A stretch of 64,000 nucleotides of DNA from Sipunculus nudus (lineage: Eukaryota; Annelida; Sipuncula; Golfingiida; Sipunculidae), in assembly GCA_026874595.1 (NCBI GenBank), contig CM049308.1:75813124-75877123 (forward strand). The letters are read 5' to 3'. The position numbers were made by a program, and so were the translations under genes. Of the stretch, positions 46,736 through 59,059 are shown in pieces. The notes beneath the pieces are model-generated. The model was not told where the DNA came from and ran no database searches. It saw only the letters and a program-made list of their open reading frames with translations. Every line of letters begins with the position of its first letter. Position 1 is the stretch's first letter.

Positions 46736-47094
46736 CATGTGACCCGATATTTATGCCAGGTTTCAGAAAGATTGGTCCCGGGGTCTCAGATTCGCGATAT
46801 TAAATTACATCAATTAAAAATAAATCAATAATTTGGCCTAAATCATCATCTGCGATATAAATATAACAATAATTCAAAATTTGGCCTAAATCAGCATGAT
46901 TTTATTAAGTTCAACGTTTGGCATATATACACATAGTTTCTCAGCTGTTGCTGTGCCCAGTTTTAAATCATATTAATAATATTTTTTAAACTCTGATCAA
47001 AAGAGGCACTTGTGGCATCTACTCTGTTGAATCAGGTTGTTTTTGCAATGCGCCTCCCAATCCAAAATTTGAGGAAAAAAAAGATACGGACTTT

Positions 47095-47665
47095 GTAAAG
47101 ACGAAGGTCAAGGTTATCGGTTTCCGAATACTTCCGAGATCTTTTTCAGAAACATTTCACATATGAAATTTGATTGAGTGGTTCAAAAGTAATTGTGTAA
47201 ACAAAATATTTTTATTTCTAAGGTCAAGGTCACCGGTTTTTGAACACTTCACAAATTATGGTAGGAACATATCACGTAAAGATACCGAGTGGTACAAACG
47301 TTATAGCGTTCACAAACAATTTCTATTGCAGCTGTTTTTGCCCTGAGGTTCATGGTTAAGGCCACAAGTTTTCGAACTTTGCTGAAACAATTAGTGCTTC
47401 AAATTTGAGGAAAAAATATGCGATACTTCAAAAGTTATAGGTTCATAAAAAATTGTTATATAGGCCTAGTTGACCATGGTGATGAAGATCAAGGTCAACA
47501 GTTTTCGAAAACCTCATTGAACTTAGTTGAAACAATTAGTGTTTCACATTTGAGGAAAAATATGCGATACTTCAACTGTTATGGGTTCACAAAAATATAT
47601 ATTTCGGGCTATTTGACCTTGATGATGAAGGTCAAGGTCACTGGTTTTCGAATTCGCATAATCGA
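47095..47665. repeat. Tandem ~115-145-bp repeat with TCAAGGTCA motifs
   Basis: Units share AAGGTCAAGGTCACCGGTTT-like, TTCGAA, CACATTTGAGGAAAAATATG and CGATACTTCAA blocks. TCAAGGTCA (or its complement) is exact at 47,224, 47,489, 47,614 and 47,632. Confidence 0.75.
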
Positions 47666-49496
47666 ACTTGTAGCTAGAGCCCAATTATTTTCAAATACGT
47701 GGATGTGAATATATTTTATCGCACGATTTCTTATATGAGTTACATTATCTATAATTCAAACTAAAAATAAAAAAAATTGAAGCATGAAAGCATAGGTCAC
47801 AGTCTCAGAAAGAGAGGCCGGACAATCCGCCGGCACAGGACCTTGTGGGGACCTTGCATAAGAACCAGAAAATAGGCCAAAATAATTTTTCTTACAAAAA
47901 TACATAAGAATAAATTTTACAATCGTAACCAGAACATTCTGATGTTTGAAAACTGTCCTTACTGTGCTGTTAGCCAAGCATGTAGAATTAGGGAGAGGCT
48001 TCTCACTTACTCAGAGAATAAAGTCAGACGTCTGTGTGTACCCCCAAATATATGACTTAACTCAATGATCCTGTGTATTCCCGAATATATTTAATTTCCC
48101 TTGCAGTTAAAGTTCAGCGGCCGCATACTGCGTGTATGATCGTGATAAATCCTAAAATATAGTTCACCTTCGCATTCTTCAATTTTGTCTGATGCTCGCT
48201 GCATTTTTTGCTATGTAAACGAACAATATGTTTTCCCATACATCATTCTTTGAAAGAGTCTTGTTTTTCAGGTTGAAATGCAATTGGATTCACATATTCC
48301 TCGAACCTTATTTATCTTCACAGGGTTTCTTCACCGGCTCTTGTTGCATCTTGAAATTTCGGCACTGATATTTTGACTGTTACACTATCCTTTTTATAAA
48401 GCCAGCCTCGTAGTAACCTAGAAAAAGCCACTTGGGGAAACCGGTATTGGGAAATCCCATTTGGGAAAACCCCACCTTGGGAAATCCTTGAGACATATTT
48501 GAGCCATGATCACCGTACCCCAGACGTCTGAGACTTCGCGTTTTACAAGGTGGCGGTTCCATGTAGCCGTGACAACCCGACTCAGTAGGCACTGATAATT
48601 TGGCTGGTAAGCCTACTAGAGTCGTGATACAAGCGATATCGAGAAAAGCATCGCAGTGGTTTCTATCATGTTGCATTCATTTAGTGGTAAAAACCACCCC
48701 AAATCCTAATATTATGCTTCGGATGATTATTTAACACAAGAGAATACATGGAAACTCACAACCAAAACTTAAACCCCGTCTCTATGGTAACGAGTCATTT
48801 CCTGTATCGCCTGCAAGTTGCCTGCGTCCTGTGACCCGTGCGAGCCATGATTGTGTTCATGCAGTCGTAAATTTAACAAACATGCCGAGGGGTTTACCAA
48901 AATGCTGAGTTAAAATGGAACATTTCGGAACTCGAGATAATCAGCGATGGACAGGCCTGAAATGCCATTCTCCACACGCGAGATCTGGTCTATGAAGAGG
49001 ATAAAACTCTTGCCAGTCAAATGTGCACAAGGCACCTTTTTCAGTCGAACGCAAGCTATATCACTTGGAAATTGAAAATTACAATAATTAAAGCAACGGA
49101 GCAAACATAGAACATACATTGACATCATTAATTTCAAATATAATGATTATAAAGAATATGATTGTTTTTTTACATGTTATAAAACTCAGGAAACTACATT
49201 TTGGCGCGATATCGGTGACGTAGTAATGTAAATGTATACAAACAAATGCACGTGCCTCATGGTTTAAAAATGTGTTTGGTAAATAGGCTAGATTCTGATG
49301 TGACAGGTGACTTCCGGGTGCATGTGGGTGCATGTGTTCCGTCATGTTTGCATTAAGCGGTTGCCCCATCAACCAAGGTCAAACCCGATGTAGTTCCGTG
49401 TCGTGTGCACAGCCCCTTGCAGGGATCTTAAACTGAAAGACGCTTTTTCGGTTTACGGGCATCATTACTCTGTTTGGATTACACAGTAGGTTAGTA
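47666..49496. other. No gene seen
   Basis: Includes a short GGGAAA(T/C)CC-rich repeat at about 48,422-48,490. No coding signal. Confidence 0.45.
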
Positions 49497-49583
49497 TCTC
49501 CAACAGCGCAAGGTGCCGTAACTACTTTGCTATGCACTGGTGCATAGCAAAGCAATACGCGCGGCACATAGCGTCTGTTGGAG
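49497..49583. repeat. ~87-bp imperfect palindrome with perfect core
   Basis: Core CTTTGCTATGCAC - TG - GTGCATAGCAAAG (49,525-49,552) is perfect. The outer arms TCTCCAACAG ... CTGTTGGAGA extend it with mismatches. The sequences outside the arms do not match. Confidence 0.88.
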
Positions 49584-50071
49584 AGGCTCACAGCGGGTAT
49601 ATCATTTCAAGGTTGGAACACCACATCCTGTTTCCGTTGACAGCATTCCTCGGGGAGAGCGGAGATTTTCTTTTGCCCGTTTTTGGCCGTGAGGTTTTTG
49701 TTAAATCCAATCATGTATTGGATTTTAGGGTGCATTTTTAGATTTGTCCGAGTTTCGCTAAGATTCTCATACACACGAGAATGCATACAGACACTAAGAC
49801 CATGTGTAGTCCATGAGAGTTTAATACGGAGAGAGAGGGAAGCGAGGCTGGGCGGAAGTTATATATAAAACCCAGCGTGCTTTAACAAAACCCGGATCGG
49901 AGTACGGCATATGGTTATAAAAGCATGTCGAATACGATGCTCAATCTACATCTTCCCTTTTTCAGAATAATATTATACACAGTATAGCAGCACAGAATAC
50001 ACAATACATATGAAAATATGAAACCTGTTGATCTGACACATCAGCTTAGTGATCATAAACTATTTCAACTG

Positions 50072-50476
50072 TCAGGTATACTTCGGGTTAGGTTTCGATA
50101 CACGACCAAATCGCGTTACATATGACTGTGTTGATGCTGTACCAGGCTGACGAGTATTTGAACTAACCTCAACCTTATCTGGTTCTGGCACAGCCTGTGT
50201 TTTAGCTTGACAGGTGGGTATAGGGTTATCTACAACTGGCTCTGGTAAATCTGTTACAACAGGCAAATAACTAACAGAAGATGGGTCTTCAGACACTTGA
50301 AGCAAGTGACGGCGGTTACGGCGATATTCCGTCCGATTGGATCTAACAATATATGATCTAGGTGATTTGTCTGACCTAACAACCTGAGCTAGCTTATCAT
50401 AACCTTTTGTGGTTTCCATACGAACAGTTTGGTTAAGAACCAAAGGTACAAAGGGCTTTGCACTACATGGAGTCAT
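50072..50476 (-). pseudogene. Retroelement: region after integrase core
   Basis: Hydrophilic C-terminal tail of the polyprotein with YIVRSNRTEYRRNRRHLLQV, an element found at the end of K02A2.6-like polyproteins as I recall them. It is frame-shifted relative to the integrase ORF that it overlaps by 14 bases. Confidence 0.7.
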
Positions 50477-51199
50477 AGCAGGCTTTCTTTTGTTTTCTTA
50501 AATCAGTAAGACGTCTGTGAACCTGTTCAGGCGGTATCATGCGAGGTTTGAGTAGTTCCTTGGCTGTTGGAATTACTGATCTAAGCCTACGAGACTTAAG
50601 TCTTTTGGCTGGCGACCCCAAAATAGAATCACGTGGAATATTTCTCAGGTTCAGTAATGCTAAGTATGGATCTGTGCCATCACGCTTAGTTTTCTCTAGA
50701 ATACCCTTAGCACTCTGAACGGCCCTTTCTGATAAACCATTAGACTGAGAATACGCTGGGCTACTTTTAATATGTTCAAAATCCCAAATTCTAGCAAACT
50801 CTGAAAATTCTCTGCTACTAAACTGACCACCACCATCTGTCACAAGTGTATCTGGTATACCCTCCTTAGAGAAGTGGCTCTTCAGCTTAGTTATGACTGC
50901 TCTAGAAGATGTGCTATGCAAATAATTCATCTCAAACCATCCTGAATATGAGTATACAATAACCAGGTTTCGCATACCATTCTATTCAAACAAATCAGAA
51001 GCGACAATAGACCATGGTCTATCTGGTACAGGGTACATTTGCATAGGTTCTTTCTGCTGATAAGCTCTAGTGCTATTACATACAGAACAACTGCTAAGCC
51101 TAGCCTCTGTGTCTTTACACATACAATTCCAAAATACAATATCTCTAGCTCTACTTTTGGCAGATTCAATACCAGGGTGTCCCATATGAAGCTTATCAA
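50463..51199 (-). pseudogene. Retroelement: integrase, broken
   Basis: Zinc-binding part (HPGIESAKSRARDIVFW ... CSVCNS) and part of the catalytic core in two frames. The catalytic acidic residues can be placed: ASDLFE, TDGGGQF and the Glu of GLSERAVQ. The frame changes around 50,970. Confidence 0.88.
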
Positions 51200-51441
51200 T
51201 ATATTCAGCCTGTATAATGCTTTAGGGATAAGAGGCGCTCTCCCTTAAAGATGATATCATTGTCTACAAGCAACTCATCCCTTACGTTTTTTAAAGTATG
51301 AACGGACGTCTACGGGTACATCACGGATATGATCAGGCCATCCATCTTGTATGACATGTGCTAATCTCTGAAATGTAGCATCATCAGCATTTGCTTTCTT
51401 CAGCTTTTCAGTTTGATTTGACGAAAGTCCTTCCAGTGTCA

Positions 51442-51877
51442 TTACCTCGAGGTCATCTGCTCCTTAGCTGCGGACTCTCTACTTGAGGAATATGCACGAG
51501 ATAATGTATCTGCGATATAAATCTCAGATCCTTTCTTGTACACGAGTTTAATATCATATTTCATTAGTTTCATTATTATCCGCTGCAAACATTTCGGAGC
51601 TACATGCAAGGGTTTGTTCATTATAGCCACAAGTGGCTTATGATCAGTCTCTATAATAACTTTGCGTCCATACACAGTCGTGAAACTTGGTACAAGCAAA
51701 CAGAACAGCGAGCAACTCCTTCTCAATTTGCGCGTAAGCTTGTTCACTTGGTGTAAGAGCTCGGGAGCCATAAGCTACTGGTTGGCCTTCCTGAAGACAT
51801 GCGGCACCTAAACCTCCTTGTGATGCGTCTCCTGTGAGAGTTACTGGCTTCTTTACGTCATAATATCTAAGCACCGG
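51442..51877 (-). pseudogene. Retroelement: RNase H, broken
   Basis: Begins near VLRYYDVKKPVTLTGDASQG; later motifs are EKELLAVLFA and ETDHKPL, ending ADTLSRA. The reading frame changes between about 51,644 and 51,771. The region from 51,200 to 51,441 is a degraded linker. Confidence 0.88.
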
Positions 51878-52600
51878 ATAGTTGGATATTAGCTTCTTAA
51901 GGTTATCAAATGCGGTCTGTTGCGATGCTTGCCATGTAAACTCACAATCTTTGTGTAGAAGCTGACGTATGGGCTCGGTCTCACCACTGAGATTTGGTAT
52001 AAATTTACCTAGGTAATTCACCATTCCCATAAATCGTTGCAGTTCTGTGACATTCTTGGGCTCAGGTGTATCATTAATAGCGCTGACCTTCTGCGGGTCA
52101 GGTTTGACACCATCAGTTAACACATGACCTATGTATGCTACACTGGTGACCTTGAACTTGCACTTATGCGGGTTTAGCTTAAGTCCGATCTCTCTAGCAC
52201 GGTCTAGTACTTCACGGAGATTCTGGTCATGGGTTTCTGCTGAGTCACCCCAAATCACAATATCATCCATGATGATTTCTCATGGTTTACCTGAGAAGAA
52301 ATGTTCAAGTGTTTTTTTGACACACTTCCGGCCCGGAAGAAATCCCAAGCGGGGTTCTCAAGAAACTATATCTCTCAAAGGGGCTATTAAAAGTTGTAAA
52401 GAATGAAGATTCCTCCTCAAGGGGTATCTGCCAGAAAGCGAATTTTACATCTAAGACTGTGAACAGTTTTGCGTTTGCTAGCCTAGGCAATACATCCTCA
52501 ATGGTACGCATAGGATAATGAGGCCTTTTAATCGCTCTGTTTTTTTCTAGTTACAACCATTGAATTTACCCAGTCAGTGGGCTGTGATACAGGGGTCAAC
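51878..52600 (-). pseudogene. Retroelement: reverse transcriptase palm and thumb, broken
   Basis: Recognisable motifs: LDVKFAFWQIPL, TPLGISSGPEVCQ, IMDDIVIWGD (catalytic Asp pair, with Ile in place of the usual Tyr) and HKCKFKVTSVAYIGHVLTDG. There is a break between about 52,305 and 52,270. Confidence 0.92.
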
Positions 52601-53010
52601 ACCCGTATTGACACCATACGCTCTATCTCGGCCTTTACCTGATCTATCATGGCTACTGGTATATGACGTGGTGCACTAACTACTGGTGACACCGTCGAGT
52701 CAAGTTTTATCTTATAGGACGCTGGCAGCTTACCCAGGTTATCATCAAATAAATCTGAATACTGCTGAAGTATTTCTGTCTCACTTACAAAAAAATCCAT
52801 AAGTTCTTTGATTTCATGTAAATCATCACTAATGGTAACTAAGTTCAGTTTTAAACAATCAGTGATACCCATTATTGGTTGGACATGCCGATCTACTACA
52901 TACATGTTAATACACTGAATCTGGCCTGCAGTATGACATGTGAACTGAACACAACCTAGTGAATGCAAGGTAGTACCCCCAAAGGCTACTAGTGTACCAA
53001 GGGTTTGGGA

Positions 53011-53619
53011 AAGACAGGCGGGTGATGCCGAATTCCCATTTCCCGTGCGGCGGGTTCAAATTAAATTTTCGTGTCAGAACGAACTGCAGTGATACTTTTT
53101 TTTGTGTTCTCGTGTGATATTTTTTTCGAGGTTCACAAAAAACCGTCGCTCTTGTTTAAAGTCGGGTGGGTCGAAAAATTCCACGGCGTTTTTTTTTAAT
53201 TTTCTTGTTGACGTTCGTGACCATGTACAGGCAGTGAAAATACCCGGCTGTAAGCCCGGGCGGTGTATTTTTTTGTTAGCCCTTTTGTCTGGGGGACCAA
53301 ACGCACGAAAGATTCGGTTCTCATGGATGATCTGCCAGGAACTGGGGAACGAAAACCGTGGCAGGGCCACTTTCCATGCTGAGGTCTATGTAAAGGATGG
53401 CTTTCAATTCGTATTTTAACCGGTTCCCTTTTTCCAGAGCGTTGTACACCGTGTTGTCCCCTTTTTAAATGTAAAAGGGGTTCAACTAGAAACGAACAGA
53501 TCGAGTTATCGCTTTAGCTTTAGATCTTGCAGATGATCTATCTGCTGTAAAAAATGAATAACATTTTTCAAATCAATTGCGACCTAAACCTAATTAAATC
53601 AGGATATGAACTGTTTAGG
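53011..53619. other. No gene seen
   Basis: Unassigned spacer between the gypsy relic and the hAT relic. Two ~100-codon ORFs on opposite strands lack known motifs. Confidence 0.4.
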
Positions 53620-55330
53620 GCTTGAGGAAATTGATATTATCATGAACAAATGTTGATATATTCATTGTCATAGGCCTTTGTGAGCTCTTTGAATTCATGA
53701 TAAGACCACTTGTGCTAAACACTAGCACATGGGACTGAAACATACTATTTGGCCTCAATCGCGAGTCGGGGATAATGCCTGTGATTGTTTTGCCAAAACA
53801 TCAATGGATTGACCTTTTCCTCCACATTAGGTGAATGTATTTAATAATTTCTTATCTCATTTCTGAGTTCGCAGTCTTCCGGCTGGATTAAGCATGTATG
53901 CCATTCAGGACGTGTCTGACATCCTTATTCGATGATCCACCCTGCTTGAAACTATTTTCTTTAGTTGTTTGATTTCAGTGTTATCTCCAGCTTTCGCGTG
54001 ACAGATACTTTCTTTGTGACCTTTAAAAAGTTGAATTAGGGCAAGGGAATTCCCGGATATGCTAACCATTTCTGTCATATCTCGAAATGGTTGAAGAAAT
54101 TCGACCAGATTTCACAATAGGAGTATTTCATCATAATCCATAACAAGGTCATACTTTCCCCGAGTTGCTGTAGCATGTTCATACATGCGTTCTTCATGGA
54201 CAGGATTGATTCGAGCATATTTAGCGCACTGTTTCATCTGGTGAGGTTCTGGATCTTCAGCGTTTTGTGCACATGGAATGCTTGCTGGGCTTTATCAGAG
54301 CATGTGTCTGGCTTTTGGCAGAAATGTTTTACATGATAGGCTTCGGATATATTGTCATATATCATATATCGTCAGGACGTTTTCGAACTAACCTTCTTGA
54401 CTGACGGTAGCTTTTGAAGTGAGGAGCAGTCATAACATTACTGGCTTTCTTTAAGAATTCGGACATTGCTGCGTACTATTTAAATCCATCTTCACTCAGA
54501 TGTAAATAAAGAGCACGTGCAACACAGTGTTGAGTGTTCAATGTTAAAAAACCTTGAGGTTTTCAATATGTTTGCTGCACCATGATGAACTGCATGCAAT
54601 TTCAGATCATTTGCATTCTTCCCAAAGCGGTCAGATGTGAAGTCTTTTAGGTGGTCCTTCATGTTAGCTGCTGTGTGGCCCTCCAGAGGCACACAGCTCA
54701 GAGTGAAGATCTTTACTTGCCAGTTCACAATCAGAGCTACTCTTACTCCCAAAAATTGTAGTTTCTGGTACCTGTCTGTCCAGCCATCAAACATTACCGT
54801 GGCTGATTCAGCACTCTTCAGCTCTCATCTAATTTGTTCTTTAATTGTTTTGTACATGTCAACAAGTGGGGCTTTCCCCAGAGAAGATCCGTCTGGCAAT
54901 TTAATACCAAAGTTCTTCTCTGTGAACTATTTAAAGCCAGTTTTGTCCAGAATGCTGAATGGTTGCAATTCTTCACTTAGCCATAGAACGATATCTCTAT
55001 TCATGACGTATTGCGATTTTGCTTCTGTTGGTTTCAACAGGGAATCGTTTGTTAAAACATTTTTATTTTGACACACACAGCCCCAGTCTGTGTCAATTTT
55101 ATGTTCTTTGAAGGGATGAACTTTCATATTCCTGTACCTGTCCCACCCTAACGTCGATGAATTCGTGATACGTGTGCTGCTTTTCCTTCACGGAACAGGC
55201 CTGTTTCCTCTGTTAAGCATGGGCGACAGTTATACACATCTCATTGAGGATATTTCCATCAGCATCTGCTGAAGGACCATAGTATCTCCAGACCATGCTT
55301 TGTCGTTTTGCCTTTGCAGGATTAGATAAA
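53620..55330 (-). pseudogene. hAT transposase (BED-finger type), degraded
   Basis: Minus strand, N to C: BED-finger-like sequence at about 55,330-55,180 (SMVWRYYG, DADGNIL and, after a frame change, NCRPC); helical segment DIVLWLSEELQPFSILDKTG (55,127-54,927); catalytic-domain start FDGWTDRYQKLQFLGVRV (54,794-54,492) with WQVKIFTLSCVPLEGHTA; and a C-terminal dimerisation remnant at about 53,830-53,690 (NPLMFWQNNHRHYPRLAIEA, then YVSVPCASV after a stop). It has multiple stops and frameshifts, so it cannot encode an active enzyme. Terminal repeats not found. Confidence 0.85.
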
Positions 55331-55499
55331 ACCTGATATGATATCAGTTTTTTCAGGTGCAAGAATAATGGATACATTGTTGTTTGGAGTACTTCGCTTC
55401 CTCATATTCACTTCTTGACTCATTTACATTGCATTGATCTCAACCATATACTGCTCTCTGAAATACAAACATTAACACAATATAATATCATGGCATTTC

Positions 55500-55880
55500 T
55501 AAAGCCCAGGTCTCACTTATCACGTTCTGTCTACGGTTAACCCCGTTCTTGTAGGTCCTGGGAGGTCTTGGTAGGATGTGGCCTTTCCCGTAGGACACCG
55601 TAGTGAGACTTGAATGAACATGGGTGGTCGTGCGGGGATTCATGTTCCTTTTGAAATATTCAAAATGAACGGGACAGAACGTGGTCCCTGACACAGAAAT
55701 GTGCGCTCGTGGAATACTGGATGAAAATGATTTTGTGTGTCAAACTCTCGGAACTGGGCCACGGTAAATCCTCTTGTCACCCAAGAACGTGGTCCATTGC
55801 TGTAGCATACCGTAGGAAAACGTGACTTAACGTGGGTACCGTGACGCTACCGTGACACAGCCGTAGGAGAAGGTAGGTAA
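55500..55880. repeat. CCGTAGGA/ACGTGG-rich sequence with short inverted pair
   Basis: GTCTCACT (55,509-55,516) and AGTGAGAC (55,602-55,609) are inverted. CCGTAG, ACGTGG and ACCGTGAC motifs recur several times to 55,880. Possibly a MITE; ends not defined. Confidence 0.4.
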
Positions 55881-56799
55881 CAGTAGCGCCATATCGGCCA
55901 TTTTACTGGCTGTCAGAGTGCTTTTGCATCTAGGTCTGAGGAACCTATTATAAGGCCTTACCAGGATGCAAATATTTTCGTCATTTTTGACAAACGCCTC
56001 ATTGGTTTCAAGTATCGTGTCTCAAATAAACTTGCTAGACATTTTAATACATTTCTTATCTGTCCAACGATACCTACCATGTGTGTGAAATATTCCGTAG
56101 TAACCAAATATATTCGTATATTGTTCTGTATGTATGGAAGATTTCTGCCTGTCGTCCGAGCACCAGCAAGTATGTCTCCCAGCGCATCTCTGATTCGCTG
56201 ATTATGTTTGAGGGTAGCCGTAACACTTTGAAGTGTTGACCTTCATCACTTGAGGGACTCACTGTTTATGAACAAAAACGCATGCGAACAACGTGTCAGC
56301 GGAGAAGCAGTTCTCATTGTATTAGATTGTTCTCGGTGTAATACGTCGATGACGCTCATCCAGGTTTATGAGCAATATGCGTGTGTACTCGAAACATCAA
56401 CATTGGAAAGGGGCGATAATGTCAAAGGTCATAATTAAGGGAGTCTGTTTAAATTTTGGAAAATCCGCGAGAGGCCGGAGAATTCACCATGAATTTTATG
56501 AAAGTTTTTGAAGGATGTTATATGCATTAATAGTTAAAAGTAAACTTTAATATCACTTGAAAAATTCTACCATATTACTATTCACATGTTTTTCAACCGT
56601 TAAAACACCGATTTATTCAATAATCAATGCATAATTATTTTAGAGCTATTAATAAAGTTCATAATATCTGATTTAAAATTATCGTAATGATGTCTGTCAC
56701 TGTGTAAATATAATATTATCATAGAAAATTAAGATAATAAATTTGCAAATATGGATACTAATAATAATAGCATAAGTTAAAACATACTATTTTAACACA
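55881..56799. other. No gene seen
   Basis: AT-rich spacer without features. Confidence 0.45.
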
Positions 56800-58060
56800 A
56801 CAAGTGACTGGGCGTCATGACGCTCAGCTGACTGATGAGTTGCTAATATATGCGTGAATATAAGATTATTGTCATTTGATCATCCCAAAAATGGATGTAA
56901 AAATGTGTTGATTTAGAAAAAATTACAGATGGCATCACTAGTATTCAGCAACTGATAAAAGTAATGATTATATAAGCACACCAGGACACTAGATCAAAAC
57001 TACAGCTGAGAAAGTGATGTGATTGCCGTCAACTGACAGTCTCCAAAACAGAGGTAAACATTTGCATAAAAAATACTAAAAATACAGGTGGCATCGTCAT
57101 TATTCAGCAACCGATAAATCCAGTCATGATCAATAAGCATAACAAGTTTCAAGACGCTTGATGAAAGTACAGCTGTGAAACTGACATCATTGTTGTCATT
57201 TAAAGGTCTCAGGAATAAACAAAAGAAACAAAAAATTCTCAGAAATACAAAAAATACAGATGGCGCCACCAGTCTTCACAAACTGGTTAAACTTGTCATG
57301 ATCAATAAACATACAAGGTTTGAGAACACCAGATCAAACCCCCGTTAAGAAACTGACATCATTGCTGAAATTCTCAGAAATAAAGGGGAAAAGGCGTAAA
57401 AATACTAAAAGTACAGGTGGCGCCATTAGTCTTTACAATCTGATAAATTTAGACACGATCAATAAACATCACGGTTTCGTTGCAATCCATGCATTAATTA
57501 TTGAGATATTGGAGCTTTTGTATCAAATTTACAAGAAAAAAATAATTCTGTGGGGTGCAAACATGCCCCGTAACTTGGAGAATGAAGGTATAATTTTTGG
57601 TTTCCAAAGAGATTTTTTATGGACCTCCATGGATGTCAAGTAAGAAGTTTCTACGATTTACAGCTGGTCCAACCTGTCTTCACAGACTGATAGAACTAGT
57701 GATGAGCAATAAATACACACAGTTTTATGTCAATCCATGCATTAATTTTTTAGATATTCGTACTTTTGTATCAAATTTTATAAGAAAAAAATTAATTCTG
57801 TGGGGTGCAAAAACCGCTTCGTTACTCGGTGAATATAGGTCACAGTGACCTAATCTTGGTTTTCACGGTGATTTTTTAGTGGCATCCCTGAATTCAAGTT
57901 ACAAGATTCTAAGTCAAATGATTATGATTTGTGCCCTGCTAACAGACGACACCATCTATGAACGTCTCAAAAATACAGAAAAAAATGTGTAAAAGTTTTA
58001 AAAATTACAGGTGGCGCAACAAGTCTGCAGGAACTGTAGAAATACTGTATGATCCTAATG
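56800..58060. repeat. Dispersed repeat family D, copy 2
   Basis: Starts CAACAAGTGACTGGGCGTCA and GACGCTCAGCTGACTGATGA, and has the same internal blocks as copy 1 (TACAGGTGGCGCCATTAGTC, a CAAATGATTATGATTTGTGCCC-type block). It lacks the right-end tail. Confidence 0.8.
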
Positions 58061-58814
58061 CTTTGATCGTACGAGGTGCCCTGGATGTCTTCACGGGATA
58101 ATTAATACAGCGATCTCTTTCGGGTTGACCTGTTACTATATCAAAAGTAAACCGGAAGTAACCTTATTTCTGCCCGCCGCAGAGCGCCGACTGTTAGCAT
58201 CGGCTACCCGCAATCCCGCAAGTTCCTTTTTAACGGAATGCCGCCGAAACCAAAAACCACCGGTCAGCACACCATTTTGGATATTTTAAGGAGAAAACAG
58301 AGTAGGTATATATATAAATTTGACTTCGTAGTTGGGAAGCAGTCATTGATACATTTCACACTTGCCTAAAGTTTTATATGGATATTAACTATGCAAGTTC
58401 TTTTACGCGGAATTAAAAACCTTGATAATTGATATTATTATTTAACCACGAAGGTTCAAAACAATCATCAGTTTTATGAATAAAGAATATAATATCGTTT
58501 TTATTTTTTTTTCTGTTATAAATTTTATACAAATCTTGGAAATCACTGACACTTGACACAGTTTTCCTTTTTAGAAAAATAGTTTCAAATTATTAAACGT
58601 TTAAGACCGCGGACCCTGTCAACTTATTTATTGAGAAAATTTTAATCTCTTGAGTATTAGTATTTTGTTAGCTCTTTATTTATGTTATCACTAAATGTTT
58701 GCATTTTAAATTTTTACATACAAAATCGCAATGCAGAGCCTCAGAGCCATCAAATATCTTTAACACATTTGGTTGCTTAAGAAAAACATTAACTTGTGTC
58801 TGACTTTTTCTCTA

Positions 58815-58815
<1 letters not shown>
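58061..58815. other. No gene seen
   Basis: Spacer. A GC-richer part (58,170-58,270) shows no ORF or motif. Confidence 0.4.
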
Positions 58816-58817
<2 letters not shown>

Positions 58818-58852
<35 letters not shown>

Positions 58853-59042
58853 TACAACATTTTTATAGCGCTTTATCCAATAAGATTATCGCTCTAAAGC
58901 GCTTTACATTAGGCAGTCATGTAAAATGAAAGAGTTGAAAAAACACTAATATCCATTTAGAGACTAGATTTAAAAACCTAGTCTCCAAGTTAAAACCGAA
59001 AGTCCATTTAAAGTAAAAAATTAATATATGACAAAAGCAATA
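58818..59042 (-). mobile_element. LINE 3' tail (minus strand), separated from its body
   Basis: On the minus strand the sequence carries TGTAAAGCGCTTTAGAGCGA and AAAGCGCTATAAAAATG and ends in a (TAA)n tract (58,818-58,850). This is the arrangement I recall at the 3' ends of several LINE families in aquatic animals. The reverse-transcriptase C-terminal coding part is found on the same strand at 60,839-61,125. Confidence 0.7.
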
Positions 59043-59059
59043 GGATAAGAGATGATAAG

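Larger units (their letters stand above)
50072..53010 (-). pseudogene. Ty3/gypsy-type retrotransposon, 5'-truncated and frame-broken
   Basis: Minus-strand order protease end, reverse transcriptase, RNase H, zinc-finger/integrase core, C-terminal tail. This order is that of Ty3/gypsy elements. It begins in the C-terminal half of the protease (VDRHVQPIMGITDCLKL); the protease active site and gag are missing, and I see no LTR on either side. At least five breaks split the coding region. An inert relic of a genomic retroelement. Confidence 0.93.

Noticed and set aside
49860-50071. 3' LTR of the gypsy element
   Set aside because: No matching direct repeat could be found near 53.0-53.9 kb, and no TG...CA ends with duplication.
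53074-53419. Pair of ~100-codon ORFs on opposite strands, possibly gag
   Set aside because: No zinc knuckle or other gag motif; lies beyond the truncated end of the gypsy relic.
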